Assembly: GCF_018343715.1 (NCBI RefSeq)
Contig: NZ_JAGYPL010000001.1
Location: 620,001-684,000 of the forward strand
Direction: 5' to 3'
Length of the DNA: 64,000 bases
DNA from: Bacillus sp. FJAT-49711
Lineage (GTDB): Bacteria; Bacillota; Bacilli; Bacillales; Bacillaceae_C
The notes under the pieces were generated by a model that saw nothing but the letters and a program-made list of their open reading frames with translations, ran no database searches and was not told where the DNA came from. Below are positions 17,963 to 26,835 of this stretch, piece by piece. The translations under genes were made by a program, and so were the position numbers. The stretch's first letter is position 1. Every line of letters begins with the position of its first letter.

Positions 17963-18930
17963 AAAAACAACTATACGAAGCTTTAGCAAATGCTGATGGA
18001 AAATATTTATCAGGACAAGCATTGGCTGACATCATTGGTTGCTCAAGGACAGCCATTTGGAAACATATTGAAGAATTGCGTAAATCAGGGTTTGAATTGG
18101 AAGCTGTCCGTAAGAAAGGATACCGATTAATAAGTAAGCCTGATCATCTTTCAGGTCATGAAATATTATTCGGATTAGAAACAAAAACGATGGGGCGAAA
18201 TGTTCTTTATTATGATTCTGTTGAATCAACACAAATGATTTCTCATAAGGCTGCAAGAGAGGGTGCGCCTGAGGGTACGATTGTTATTGCAGGAGAACAA
18301 ACCGCCGGAAAAGGCAGAATGACTCGTCCTTGGCACTCTACAAAACAAAAAGGGATATGGATGAGTATGATCATCAGACCGAAACTCCCTCCACAAAAAG
18401 CACCACAGTTTACCCTTATATCCGCAATAGCGTGTGTTAGAGCAATTGAAGAAGTCACAGGATTGGAACCTAATATAAAATGGCCCAATGATATACTTTA
18501 TAAAGGGAAAAAGCTGACTGGTATTTTGACAGAGCTCCAAGGAGAAGCCGACAAAGTTAATTTTCTTGTGATTGGAATCGGTATGAACGTTAATCAGAGG
18601 GAAGAAGATTTTCCTGATGAAGTAAAAAAAATCGCTACGTCATTGGAATTTGAATCTGGTCACACAGTATCAAAAACAAAAGTGATCCAAAAAATCTTGT
18701 TATACTTTGAAAAATATTATGAACTATATATGGAGCAAGGATTTGCCCCTCTAAAAATATTGTGGGAGAGCTATGCAGCGGGGATAGGCAAGACAATCAT
18801 TGCTAGGACCATTACGGGAGAAATTTCTGGTATAGCACTCGGTATAACAGAAGAGGGCATATTAAAAGTGGAGGACGAAAAAGGAAAAATCCACTATATT
18901 TATTCTGCGGATATTGAGTTTCCTTCATAG
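17947..18930 (+). CDS. birA: Biotin--[acetyl-CoA-carboxylase] ligase and biotin repressor
   Basis: A 327-residue bifunctional protein. An N-terminal winged helix (SGQALADIIGCSRTAIWKHIEELR) binds biotin operators. The central ligase domain has the biotinyl-AMP loop AGKGRMTRPWHS, followed by IKWPNDILYKGKKLTGIL, and a C-terminal SH3-like cap is present. It attaches biotin to carboxylases and represses biotin genes when charged. The start is probably TTG 17947, seven bases after AGGTGGG, inside the end of cca. GTG 17935 lies in that binding site and is less likely. Confidence 0.95.
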   Translation: MSSSVKKQLYEALANADGKYLSGQALADIIGCSRTAIWKHIEELRKSGFELEAVRKKGYRLISKPDHLSGHEILFGLETKTMGRNVLYYDSVESTQMISHKAAREGAPEGTIVIAGEQTAGKGRMTRPWHSTKQKGIWMSMIIRPKLPPQKAPQFTLISAIACVRAIEEVTGLEPNIKWPNDILYKGKKLTGILTELQGEADKVNFLVIGIGMNVNQREEDFPDEVKKIATSLEFESGHTVSKTKVIQKILLYFEKYYELYMEQGFAPLKILWESYAAGIGKTIIARTITGEISGIALGITEEGILKVEDEKGKIHYIYSADIEFPS

Positions 18931-19191
18931 TCAATACAAAAATTGTTTGTTATAATGCAATTGAAGAATAGTTAATGTAAAACGGGCGGTATCCATTATG
19001 TGAACTGCACCAACCATAGTAAAAATTTTTTAATAAATTCTGCCTTGATCCAAAGGGACGGGGACAGAGGACCGAAACGAGTGAAGATTTTAGGAGTCCT
19101 TCTGCCTATTTGGAGAGGACTCCTTTTTAATGTTGGATCAATACACTCGAATACATTCGTTTCCTCTGAAAGCAAAGGAGGAGAATAAAAA
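18931..19191 (+). other. birA-panB spacer with repeat fragments and a terminator
   Basis: This 261-base spacer carries no convincing gene; the 62-codon frame at 19000-19188 lacks support. It contains GTGAACTGCACC near 19000, which looks like an insertion-sequence end, and AAAGGGACGGGGACAGAGGA near 19052, a type of G-rich intergenic motif I associate with Bacillaceae repeats. Both are too short to classify. A terminator follows and AAAGGAGGAG serves panB. Confidence 0.35.
19090..19128 (+). terminator. Rho-independent terminator between birA and panB
   Basis: AGGAGTCC and GGACTCCT form an eight-base stem around a loop of about 18 bases, followed by TTTTTAAT. It separates the bsh-cca-birA unit from panBC. 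Confidence 0.82.
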
Positions 19192-20025
19192 ATGAAACAA
19201 ACAACGGATTTTTCAAAAATGAAAAAGTCTGGCGAAAAAATTGCAATGGTAACAGCTTACGACTATCCACAAGCTAAGCTTGCGGAACAAGCGGGAGTAG
19301 ACATGCTTTTAGTTGGAGATTCTTTAGGTATGGTTGTGTTAGGGTATGAATCGACTATACCAGTCACCTTGCAAGATATGATTCACCATACGAAAGCAGT
19401 CAAAAGAGGAGCTGCCAATACCTTTATCGTCTCCGATCTGCCGTTTATGACTTACCATGTAAGTAAGGAAGAGGCTTTAAGGTCAGCTGCTGCCCTTATG
19501 CAAAAAGGTGGAGCACACGCTGTTAAAGTAGAGGGTGGTGGAGAGGTTATAAACACGATCAGGACACTAACTGCAGCAGGTGTTCCAGTTATGGCCCATC
19601 TCGGTTTAACGCCACAGGCTGTTGGTGTGTTAGGTGGTTATAAAGTGCAAGGCAAGAGTGCAGAAGCAGCAAGCCATCTTGTTGATGAAGCAATAAAATG
19701 CCAGAAAGCCGGGGCTTTTTCTATCGTGTTGGAATGCATTCCAAAACAACTGGCTCATCTAGTTTCTGCAAAATTGGATATTCCGACTATCGGAATTGGT
19801 GCTGGAAATGGTACAGATGGCCAAGTGTTAGTTTATCATGATTTGTTGACATTTGGAGTGGAGCGCGTACCGAAATTCGTGAAACAATATGGTGATATTA
19901 ACACTTTAACAAAGGAAAGCATTCAACAATATGTTGCTGAAGTAAAAAAATCTTCCTTTCCAGAAGAACAACATTCGTTTACGATGAATGATTCCGAGCT
20001 AGAGTTGCTTTATGGAGGGAAATAA
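19192..20025 (+). CDS. panB: 3-methyl-2-oxobutanoate hydroxymethyltransferase
   Basis: A 277-residue TIM-barrel enzyme catalysing the first committed step of pantothenate synthesis, transferring a hydroxymethyl group from methylene-THF to alpha-ketoisovalerate. Family segments are [36 protein letters not shown] (metal-binding Asp region), [22 protein letters not shown] and [25 protein letters not shown] precedes the ATG. The stop lies one base before the chosen panC start. Confidence 0.97.
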   Translation: MKQTTDFSKMKKSGEKIAMVTAYDYPQAKLAEQAGVDMLLVGDSLGMVVLGYESTIPVTLQDMIHHTKAVKRGAANTFIVSDLPFMTYHVSKEEALRSAAALMQKGGAHAVKVEGGGEVINTIRTLTAAGVPVMAHLGLTPQAVGVLGGYKVQGKSAEAASHLVDEAIKCQKAGAFSIVLECIPKQLAHLVSAKLDIPTIGIGAGNGTDGQVLVYHDLLTFGVERVPKFVKQYGDINTLTKESIQQYVAEVKKSSFPEEQHSFTMNDSELELLYGGK

Positions 20026-20026
20026 A

Positions 20027-20866
20027 ATGGAAATAATTACTTCAACAAAAGCTATGCAAGAACGATCGTTACAGTTGAAAAAACAAGGAAGTACAATCGG
20101 ATTTGCCCCAACAATGGGATATTTACACGAAGGTCATTTAAAATTAATCAAACATTCCTTACAAAATAATGATGTAACTGTCATGAGTATATTTGTAAAT
20201 CCACTTCAGTTTGGACCAAATGAGGACTTTGATGCTTATCCTCGTGATGTTGAGAGAGATAAAGAACTTGCTGAAGAAGTTGGCGTGGATATATTATTTT
20301 TACCTGAACGCTCTGATGTATATCCAAATGAGCCATCTTTTGAAATAAATGTTTTGAGACGAACAAATGTGCTTTGCGGCAGAAGTCGGCCTGGACATTT
20401 TAACGGAGTAGCGACAATCTTAATAAAACTGTTTAACATTATATTGCCGAACAATGTTTATTTTGGAATGAAAGACGCACAGCAAGTGGCTGTAGTAGAT
20501 TCGTTAATCAAAGATTTTAATTTCCCGATCCAGCTTATTCCTGTTGAAACGGAAAGAGAAGAGGATGGACTTGCACGAAGCTCACGGAATGTTTATTTAA
20601 CGAAAGAAGAAAGAGAGCAAGCGCCTCACCTTTATAAAGGCCTGAAAAAAGCGGTTGATATCATTCAAAATGGTGAAATAAAACCAGCAACTGCCATTCA
20701 GATCGTGGAAGACTATATTAAAACTAATACAAATGGTGAAATTGATTATATTGAAATTTTAAGTTTTCCTCACCTTGAACAATTAGAACGATTACACGGA
20801 AAATTAATCATTGCACTTGCAGTGAAGTTTTCGAGGGCAAGATTAATTGACAATATCATTCTATAG
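20027..20866 (+). CDS. panC: Pantoate--beta-alanine ligase
   Basis: A 279-residue ATP-dependent ligase forming pantothenate from pantoate and beta-alanine. The HIGH-like nucleotide-binding motif is in FAPTMGYLHEGHLKLI; later SIFVNPLQFGPNEDFDAYPR, FGMKDAQQ and GLARSSRNVYL are diagnostic. The frame is open from 20012, but ATG 20027 is six bases after GGAGGGA and gives the normal N terminus. In B. subtilis panD follows within a few bases. Here a 448-base spacer with a palindromic element intervenes. Confidence 0.96.
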   Translation: MEIITSTKAMQERSLQLKKQGSTIGFAPTMGYLHEGHLKLIKHSLQNNDVTVMSIFVNPLQFGPNEDFDAYPRDVERDKELAEEVGVDILFLPERSDVYPNEPSFEINVLRRTNVLCGRSRPGHFNGVATILIKLFNIILPNNVYFGMKDAQQVAVVDSLIKDFNFPIQLIPVETEREEDGLARSSRNVYLTKEEREQAPHLYKGLKKAVDIIQNGEIKPATAIQIVEDYIKTNTNGEIDYIEILSFPHLEQLERLHGKLIIALAVKFSRARLIDNIIL

Positions 20867-20956
20867 ACACAACTGAGCTCTCGGGATTTCGAGTTGTAAA
20901 TCTGTTTCTATAAAGGCTATTTTTGCAAACATTGTTACTTTACCTAGATAGTGGTT

Positions 20957-21086
20957 GGTTGATTTCCGCTACAGTTGCTCGCTTTCCGCGGGGCAGGGGC
21001 GGTGAGGCTCCTCGGCGTAAACGCCTGTGGGGTCTCACTGTTCCACTGATCCCCGGAGGAGTCTCGCACTTTCGCTCCAATCAACC
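20957..21086. repeat. Full-length GC-rich palindromic intergenic element between panC and panD
   Basis: The ~130-base block has terminal inverted repeats GGTTGATT...AATCAACC and internal complementary stretches (GGTGAGGCTCCTCGGCG, GGGGTCTCACTG, CCCCGGAGGAGTCTCGC). It is far more GC-rich than the flanks. Truncated relatives are at 1108-1164 and 2064-2222; a shared lead-in TCGGGATTTCGAGTTGTAAA lies at 20881. Similar sequences recur in Bacillaceae genomes to my knowledge. The 66-codon frame across it is not a gene. Outside the repeat, 20867-21314 shows only the panD ribosome binding site. Confidence 0.7.
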
Positions 21087-21314
21087 TGCAAAAGGTTTTG
21101 TTTTAAAGGCAAAAATCCCTTAGAAAAGGGACTATAAGGAATGATAGTGCATCTTTTTATGTTTAGATTAATCTTCAAGTGGAACGTCAGTAGGTTTCAA
21201 CTCCAAGTTATTGTGGTGTTTTCAAAACTTAAGTGTTTTTGAAAAAAAATAGCGATAGCAATTTTAACTCGGTGAATATCGAAAGTCTATTCAATCATAA
21301 GGAGGTCCAACATC

Positions 21315-21698
21315 ATGTTTCGTACGATGATGAATGGAAAAATCCATAGAGCAACAGTTACAGAAGCAAATTTGAATTATGTCGGAAGTATTACAATCGA
21401 CAGAGATATTTTAGAAAAAGTTGGGATGGTAGCAAATGAAAAGGTTCAAATTGTAAATAATAATAACGGAGCTAGATTTGAAACATATATTATTGAAGGT
21501 GAAAAAGGTTCTGGTGTCATTTGTGTGAATGGTGCAGCTGCAAGGCTCGTACAGCCAGGAGATATTGTTATCATCATTTCATATGCTTTAGTTCCGGAAG
21601 AAAAAATTCATTCGCATCAACCTAAAATTGCACTTATGACAAAAGATAATAAAATTCAAGATATGATTCATTACGAACCAGAAACAACAATTTACTGA
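21315..21698 (+). CDS. panD: Aspartate 1-decarboxylase (pyruvoyl enzyme)
   Basis: A 127-residue proenzyme that cleaves itself to form a pyruvoyl cofactor and decarboxylates aspartate to beta-alanine, the substrate of PanC. The cleavage site is Gly24-Ser25 in NYVGSITID; other family features are the N-terminal [19 protein letters not shown] and [28 protein letters not shown] precedes the start. It is separated from panBC by the repeat element, so it may depend on read-through or its own promoter. Confidence 0.97.
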   Translation: MFRTMMNGKIHRATVTEANLNYVGSITIDRDILEKVGMVANEKVQIVNNNNGARFETYIIEGEKGSGVICVNGAAARLVQPGDIVIIISYALVPEEKIHSHQPKIALMTKDNKIQDMIHYEPETTIY

Positions 21699-21778
21699 TT
21701 AACTAGCTCTTTTTTCTTACATTATTGCAAATAACTATGAATTTTAACAACGACAATTGGATCCATGTTATTAAAATG

Positions 21779-21888
21779 AATAATCCTCTGTGAAAAAAGC
21801 TGGGAACTACAATAAGAACATTTAAATTCTAGGTGTAAAACAGGCTTTGCAAACAACAAATTTTAAGAAAACAGCAATTAACTAAAAA
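21779..21888 (+). repeat. AT-rich intergenic element, copy A of a two-copy family
   Basis: This stretch aligns by eye with 62561-62684: shared blocks are AATCC, GAAAA..GCTGG(G/A)AACTAC, AAGA.C.TTTAAA, GTAAA.C.GGCTTT, CAAACAA.AA.TTTTAAGAAAA. No open frame is conserved. Each copy is followed directly by a hairpin. The panD-dinG gap 21699-22045 holds otherwise only this element and the terminator below. The strand given is arbitrary. Confidence 0.55.
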
Positions 21889-21930
21889 CCAGTCTAATTA
21901 TTTATAAATTATTGGGCTGGTTTTTGGTCT
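21884..21930 (+). terminator. Rho-independent terminator after panD
   Basis: AAAAACCAG and CTGGTTTTT pair around an AT-rich loop of about 22 bases, with a T-rich tail. The reverse strand would also carry a T tract. Confidence 0.7.
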
Positions 21931-22045
21931 AGTTATAGTTATCGTACTTTTTTTACCCGAGCAGCTTATATATGATACAATTGTCGGGAGTATTTAAAGA
22001 ATGAAAGTCAAGCCTAGCGCTTTTCTAGTAAGGTGTGGTATGTGT

Positions 22046-24841
22046 ATGACACGTAAATACGTAGTTGTTGATTTGGAGACGACGGGAAATGCCCACGATC
22101 GTGGAGATCGCATCATTCAACTGTCTGCTGTTGTAATACAAAATCGGCAAATCGTCGATCAATATACAACATTTATTAATCCTGGTATTCCAATTCCAGC
22201 ATTTATTCAAGAATTGACAGGTATCCAAGATGAGATGGTTCAAGATGCACCAGAATTTAATGATATTGCACCAAAAATAAATGATTTACTTCAAGATTCA
22301 ATTTTCGTCGCGCATAATGTGATATTTGATCTTGGTTTTTTAAGGAATGAGCTTAAAAAGGCAGGATACAATCAAATCGGATTCGATTCAGTCGATACAG
22401 TAGAATTTGCAAAAATTCTTTTGCCTACTGCACAAAGTTATAAGCTTTCCGAATTAGCGGAATATCTTCAGTTGAAGCATGAAAATCCGCATCAAGCAGA
22501 TAGTGATGCGCTAGTTACGGCTGAATTGTTTTTAATCTTATTAGAACGTACAAAAACCTTACCGCTTATTACATTGGAAAAGCTGACCGATATGGCCTAT
22601 TCATTAAAAAGCGATTTATATATTTTGTTTGAAAGTATATTGAAAGAAAAACGAAAAAATATCGATAATTTACAAGAAGATCTAGAGGTTTTTCGGGGGA
22701 TTGCACTAAAGAAAAAAGTGATCCCAGAATCTAATAAAGACAAGATCATTCCATCTTTTCCAAAGAGCAAGGAAGAAAAGAATCAATTATTTTCAAAGCG
22801 AATTAATCTTCGTCATGGACAAATGGAAATGATGGACACGGTATATGGATCTTTTGAGATGAATCAGCATGCTGTTATTGAAGCAGGGACTGGGACAGGT
22901 AAAACATTGGGATATTTGTTGCCATCCTTATATTTTGCCGTTTCTAAAGGTCAACCCGTCATAATAAGTACATATACGATTCAAATGCAGAATCAAATTT
23001 TGAATAATGAAATAGTCCGATTAACACAATTAATTCCATTCTCATTCCAAACCTCAATATTAAAAGGGCGCAGCAACTATATAAATATGTTGAAATTCGA
23101 GCAATCTTTATATGAAAAAGACCCTCAATACGATACGGTTATGACAAAAATGCAGTTCCTTGTTTGGTTAGTGCATACGGAAACTGGTGATATGGATGAA
23201 CTAAATGTATCAAGTGGTGGGAGATTATTTAAACAAAGAATTAAACATGATGGCTGGTTTTTTCAAAAAGAAAAGGACCCATGGATTTCTCATGATTTTT
23301 ACATGCATGCTAGAAATCTTGCTGCCAATGCAGATCTTGTCATTACAAATCATTCCATGCTGCTTGCAGACATAGAAAATGATCAAAATATTCTTCCTGA
23401 TTATCATTATGTTGTGATCGATGAAGCGCATAATTTAGAAAAAGCAGCTAGAAATTGCTTCGGAAAAAAACTTGAATATAATACTTTGAAATTTAGGATT
23501 GGCCGTCTCGGAACACTAGAAAAGAATCAGTTATTTAGTAAAATAGAAAACCTTTTACAGAAAAAAGGACTAACACCATCTTTTCATGCTTTTGAGTTGG
23601 ATCAGGTCATCTCACAGCTCGATTTGGAAATAGATGATCTATTCGTTATGTTGGGCAAAAAAATTTCTCATCTATATGGACGACGAGCGAATAAAAACAC
23701 AAAACAACAATTGCGAATTACAAATGAGATGATGTCAGATCGTAAATGGTTGCCTTTAGTAATATGTGCCGAAAGGGTTTATGATTTTCATCGTACGATT
23801 AGTAGAGAGCTTGAAGATCGTCTTGCGTTAGTTAAACGAGAGGATAAAAAGTTAACAGAAGGTGAACAAGCATTTTTTGAAGAAATCAATAGCTTTTTGC
23901 GGGACTGGATTCAAATAGGGGAGAAAATTCAACAAATTTTGTTAAAACCTACGGATCATCATGTTACGTGGATTGAGGGGGATATACGTGCACTTCCTAA
24001 CAGTATAGGGATATACGTTCAACCTTTGAACCCAGGTAACGATTTAGCAAAGAATTTTTTTAAACATAAAAAAAGTGTTGTGATGACTTCTGCAACGCTT
24101 ACAGTCAAGCATTCATTTAACTTTTTCTTAAATGAATTGAATTTGCGACAAGAAGGTTTGCTTGAAAGAGTGATTAGTTCTCCTTTTGATTATAAAGATA
24201 TGGTAAAACTAATGATTCCATCAGATTTGCCTGAAGTTCGCGGTACCGTTAATGACAATTATATCGAAGCAATAGCTAGTCATATCATTGCAATTGCTGA
24301 TGTAACGGATGGTAGAATGCTCGTACTTTTCACATCGTACGATATGCTTAGAAAAACATACCAACTCATTAAAGATTCATTTGCACTAGAAGATTTTGTG
24401 CTCCTCGCGCAAGGTATTTCTGGTGGAAGCAGAACAAGGCTCACAAGGAATTTTCAACAATTTAATAAATCGATTCTGTTTGGTACAAGTAGTTTTTGGG
24501 AAGGTGTAGATATTCCAGGAAAGGATTTATCATGCTTAGTAATCGTAAGACTGCCATTTTCACCTCCTGACGAACCGATATCGGCTGCTAAATATGAATT
24601 GCTCAAGAATAATGGTAAGAATCCATTTTCGGAATTTGCATTACCTGAAGCGGTCATTCGGTTTAAGCAAGGTTTCGGCCGTTTAATAAGAACGGAAACC
24701 GATCGTGGAGTAGTTATTGTATTAGATAGGCGAATTGAAACAACAAGCTATGGAAAAACATTTTTACAGTCCATTCCACACATTTCAATCGAACGTGGGC
24801 CCTTAAATAATCTTTTACCAGTCATTGAAAAGTGGTTATAA
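22046..24841 (+). CDS. dinG: 3'-5' exonuclease and helicase DinG-like protein
   Basis: A protein of about 931 residues, the length of B. subtilis DinG. Residues 1-175 form a DEDDh exonuclease (VVVDLETTGN; HNVIFDLGFLRNEL; HQADSDALVTAELF). The rest is an XPD/DinG-type helicase with Walker A in EAGTGTGKTLGYLLP, VVIDEAHNLEKAA as DEAH box, and FWEGVDIPGKDL and GFGRLIRTETDRG as C-terminal motifs. No four-cysteine iron-sulfur cluster is evident, as expected for Gram-positive DinG. The frame opens at 22001; ATG 22046 after AAGGTG gives the family N terminus, with 22040 also possible. Confidence 0.94.
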   Translation: MTRKYVVVDLETTGNAHDRGDRIIQLSAVVIQNRQIVDQYTTFINPGIPIPAFIQELTGIQDEMVQDAPEFNDIAPKINDLLQDSIFVAHNVIFDLGFLRNELKKAGYNQIGFDSVDTVEFAKILLPTAQSYKLSELAEYLQLKHENPHQADSDALVTAELFLILLERTKTLPLITLEKLTDMAYSLKSDLYILFESILKEKRKNIDNLQEDLEVFRGIALKKKVIPESNKDKIIPSFPKSKEEKNQLFSKRINLRHGQMEMMDTVYGSFEMNQHAVIEAGTGTGKTLGYLLPSLYFAVSKGQPVIISTYTIQMQNQILNNEIVRLTQLIPFSFQTSILKGRSNYINMLKFEQSLYEKDPQYDTVMTKMQFLVWLVHTETGDMDELNVSSGGRLFKQRIKHDGWFFQKEKDPWISHDFYMHARNLAANADLVITNHSMLLADIENDQNILPDYHYVVIDEAHNLEKAARNCFGKKLEYNTLKFRIGRLGTLEKNQLFSKIENLLQKKGLTPSFHAFELDQVISQLDLEIDDLFVMLGKKISHLYGRRANKNTKQQLRITNEMMSDRKWLPLVICAERVYDFHRTISRELEDRLALVKREDKKLTEGEQAFFEEINSFLRDWIQIGEKIQQILLKPTDHHVTWIEGDIRALPNSIGIYVQPLNPGNDLAKNFFKHKKSVVMTSATLTVKHSFNFFLNELNLRQEGLLERVISSPFDYKDMVKLMIPSDLPEVRGTVNDNYIEAIASHIIAIADVTDGRMLVLFTSYDMLRKTYQLIKDSFALEDFVLLAQGISGGSRTRLTRNFQQFNKSILFGTSSFWEGVDIPGKDLSCLVIVRLPFSPPDEPISAAKYELLKNNGKNPFSEFALPEAVIRFKQGFGRLIRTETDRGVVIVLDRRIETTSYGKTFLQSIPHISIERGPLNNLLPVIEKWL

Positions 24842-25079
24842 ATTTGAGGCTGCGTTAATTAATTAACACAACCTCAAGTTTGTGGGCTAATATTAATTAT
24901 TTTTTAGAAACGTACGCACTATTTCATCTTTTAGCCTAATATTTTCTGATACAATGATGAATATATGCGTGTATCAGTAGTATTACCTATATATGTGATG
25001 CTATGATGTCAATTATTGCTTGCATCGTAATGACAAGATACGGATGTTCTTTATATCCATAAAACATAAGGTGGTTCCA

Positions 25080-25556
25080 ATGAAAAAGTGGACTTTGATT
25101 TTATTGCCATTCATCATATTAATTATTTTTGGGTCTTTATATGTATATAAAAAAGCTAGAGAGCCCCTTTTGAGTGCAGAACAATATGCTGAAAATAGGG
25201 CAAAGGCTGAAGCTGAATTAGTAAGTAATGATAAATTTTTTGTATATCATGGAACAAAGACTTATTATGTAATTATGGGCGATAATCAAGAAGGAATTGA
25301 AACAATCGTTTGGATTCCTGAAAAAAAAGACGAAGATATCATCATAAAAAAAGCTTCCGAAGGCATTTCGGAAAACGAAGCTGTATCGAAATTGGTTAAT
25401 GAAGAAAAGCCCAAAAAAATTCTTGGAACAAGATTAGGAATGGAAAAGAATTTACCTGTTTGGGAACTTTCCTATTTAGACCAAAATTCTAAATTAAATT
25501 ATTATTATATTCATTTCGACACAGGTAAATGGTGGCGGAAAATTGAAAACTTATAA
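25080..25556 (+). CDS. ypmB: YpmB, anchored DUF5590 protein
   Basis: A 158-residue protein with an N-terminal membrane anchor (KWTLILLPFIILIIFGSLYVY) and an extracellular domain containing the PepSY-like pattern KASEGISENEAVSKL and LGMEKNLPVWELSYL. It matches B. subtilis YpmB in size and place between dinG and aspB. The small ypmA gene found there is not visible here. The frame opens at 25020, but ATG 25080 follows AAGGTGG and starts right before the anchor. The 238 bases before it hold an imperfect hairpin near 24845-24876 and nothing else. Confidence 0.88.
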   Translation: MKKWTLILLPFIILIIFGSLYVYKKAREPLLSAEQYAENRAKAEAELVSNDKFFVYHGTKTYYVIMGDNQEGIETIVWIPEKKDEDIIIKKASEGISENEAVSKLVNEEKPKKILGTRLGMEKNLPVWELSYLDQNSKLNYYYIHFDTGKWWRKIENL

Positions 25557-25573
25557 AAGAAAGAGGAATAAAC

Positions 25574-26782
25574 ATGAACATTAATTTAGCACATCGCGTT
25601 GATGCTCTCACCCCATCTTCAACCTTGGCCATTACAGCCAAAGCTAAAGAGTTGAAATCACAAGGACTTGATATTATTGGACTAGGTGCCGGTGAGCCGG
25701 ATTTTAACACGCCTGAGAATATTATTGAAGCAGCTTATCAATCCATGAAGGAAGGGGCAACAAAATATACACCAGCAGCCGGATTGCCTGAGTTAAAAAA
25801 AGCGGTCATTAATAAACTTAAACGGGACCAAGATCTTTTATATAAGCCTTCAGAAATCATTATTGGAAATGGAGCGAAGCATGTTTTATATACCCTTTTC
25901 CAAGTTATTTTAAATGATGGAGATGAAGTCATTATTCCAACACCTTATTGGGTAAGCTATCCGGAACATGTAAAGCTGGCTGGAGGCGTTCCCGTATATG
26001 TTGAAGGAAAGGAAGAAAATGATTTTAAAATTTCTCCTGATCAATTAAAAACTGCGATTACAAATAAAACAAAAGCGATTATCATCAATTCACCGAGCAA
26101 TCCAACTGGAATGATTTATTCACAAGAAGAACTTGCTGCTCTTGGTGAGTTATGTATCGAACATAATGTACTAATAGTTTCTGATGAAATTTATGAGAAA
26201 TTAGTTTATGGGGAAAACAACCATGTATCTATTGCTCAAATTTCTCCGCAATTAAAAGATATTACATTGATTATTAATGGTGTTTCAAAATCCCACTCCA
26301 TGACTGGATGGAGAATCGGATATGCAGCTGGAAATGAAAAAATTGTTGCTGCGATGGCGGACCTGGCAAGTCACTCAACATCTAATCCGACAACTACATC
26401 ACAATATGGTGCTCTCGAGGCATATAACGGCCCGCAAACGGCTGTAGAACAAATGAGACAGGCTTTTGAAGAAAGATTAAATATTATATATGATAAATTA
26501 ATTTCTATCCCAGGCGTTGAATGCAAAAAGCCGCAAGGAGCTTTCTATTTATATCCAAATGTAAAAGAAGCGGCGCATATTGCAGGATATAAAGATGTAG
26601 ATCAGTTAGTGGAAATGCTGCTTGAAGAAGCCCTTGTTGCCGTTATTCCAGGGTCAAGTTTTGGTTCACCTGATAATATTCGTATTTCTTATGCAACATC
26701 ACTAGAGGCTTTGGAAGAAGCAGTTAGCCGCATACATTCTTTTATCGAGAAAAAAGGGAAGGCGGCAAGTCATATAGTATAA
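25574..26782 (+). CDS. aspB: Aspartate aminotransferase, class I/II PLP-dependent
   Basis: A 402-residue fold-type I aminotransferase converting aspartate and 2-oxoglutarate to oxaloacetate and glutamate. Visible are GLGAGEPDFNTP near the N terminus, INSPSNPTGMIYS, VSDEIYEKLVYG and the PLP-lysine motif NGVSKSHSMTGWRIGYAAG. It begins 17 bases after ypmB with AGAGG upstream and is 53 bases before asnS, whose enzyme uses asparagine derived from aspartate. The gene order ypmB-aspB-asnS-dnaD-nth is that of B. subtilis. Confidence 0.95.
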   Translation: MNINLAHRVDALTPSSTLAITAKAKELKSQGLDIIGLGAGEPDFNTPENIIEAAYQSMKEGATKYTPAAGLPELKKAVINKLKRDQDLLYKPSEIIIGNGAKHVLYTLFQVILNDGDEVIIPTPYWVSYPEHVKLAGGVPVYVEGKEENDFKISPDQLKTAITNKTKAIIINSPSNPTGMIYSQEELAALGELCIEHNVLIVSDEIYEKLVYGENNHVSIAQISPQLKDITLIINGVSKSHSMTGWRIGYAAGNEKIVAAMADLASHSTSNPTTTSQYGALEAYNGPQTAVEQMRQAFEERLNIIYDKLISIPGVECKKPQGAFYLYPNVKEAAHIAGYKDVDQLVEMLLEEALVAVIPGSSFGSPDNIRISYATSLEALEEAVSRIHSFIEKKGKAASHIV

Positions 26783-26835
26783 TTTAAATTTATAAGAAGC
26801 ATCAGGATATGAATCGTTTCGAAAGGAATGTTAAT

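Noticed and set aside
19000-19188. 62-codon forward frame before panB
   Set aside because: It runs through a rho-independent terminator, lacks a ribosome binding site and shows no family resemblance.
20923-21123. 66-codon forward frame between panC and panD
   Set aside because: It lies across the palindromic repeat, is Arg/Gly-rich as expected from GC-rich inverted repeats, and has no ribosome binding site.
24842-24880. Hairpin after dinG as a terminator
   Set aside because: The GAGG..TTAATTAATTAA..CCTC stem has two mismatches and no T tract, so it is not called.
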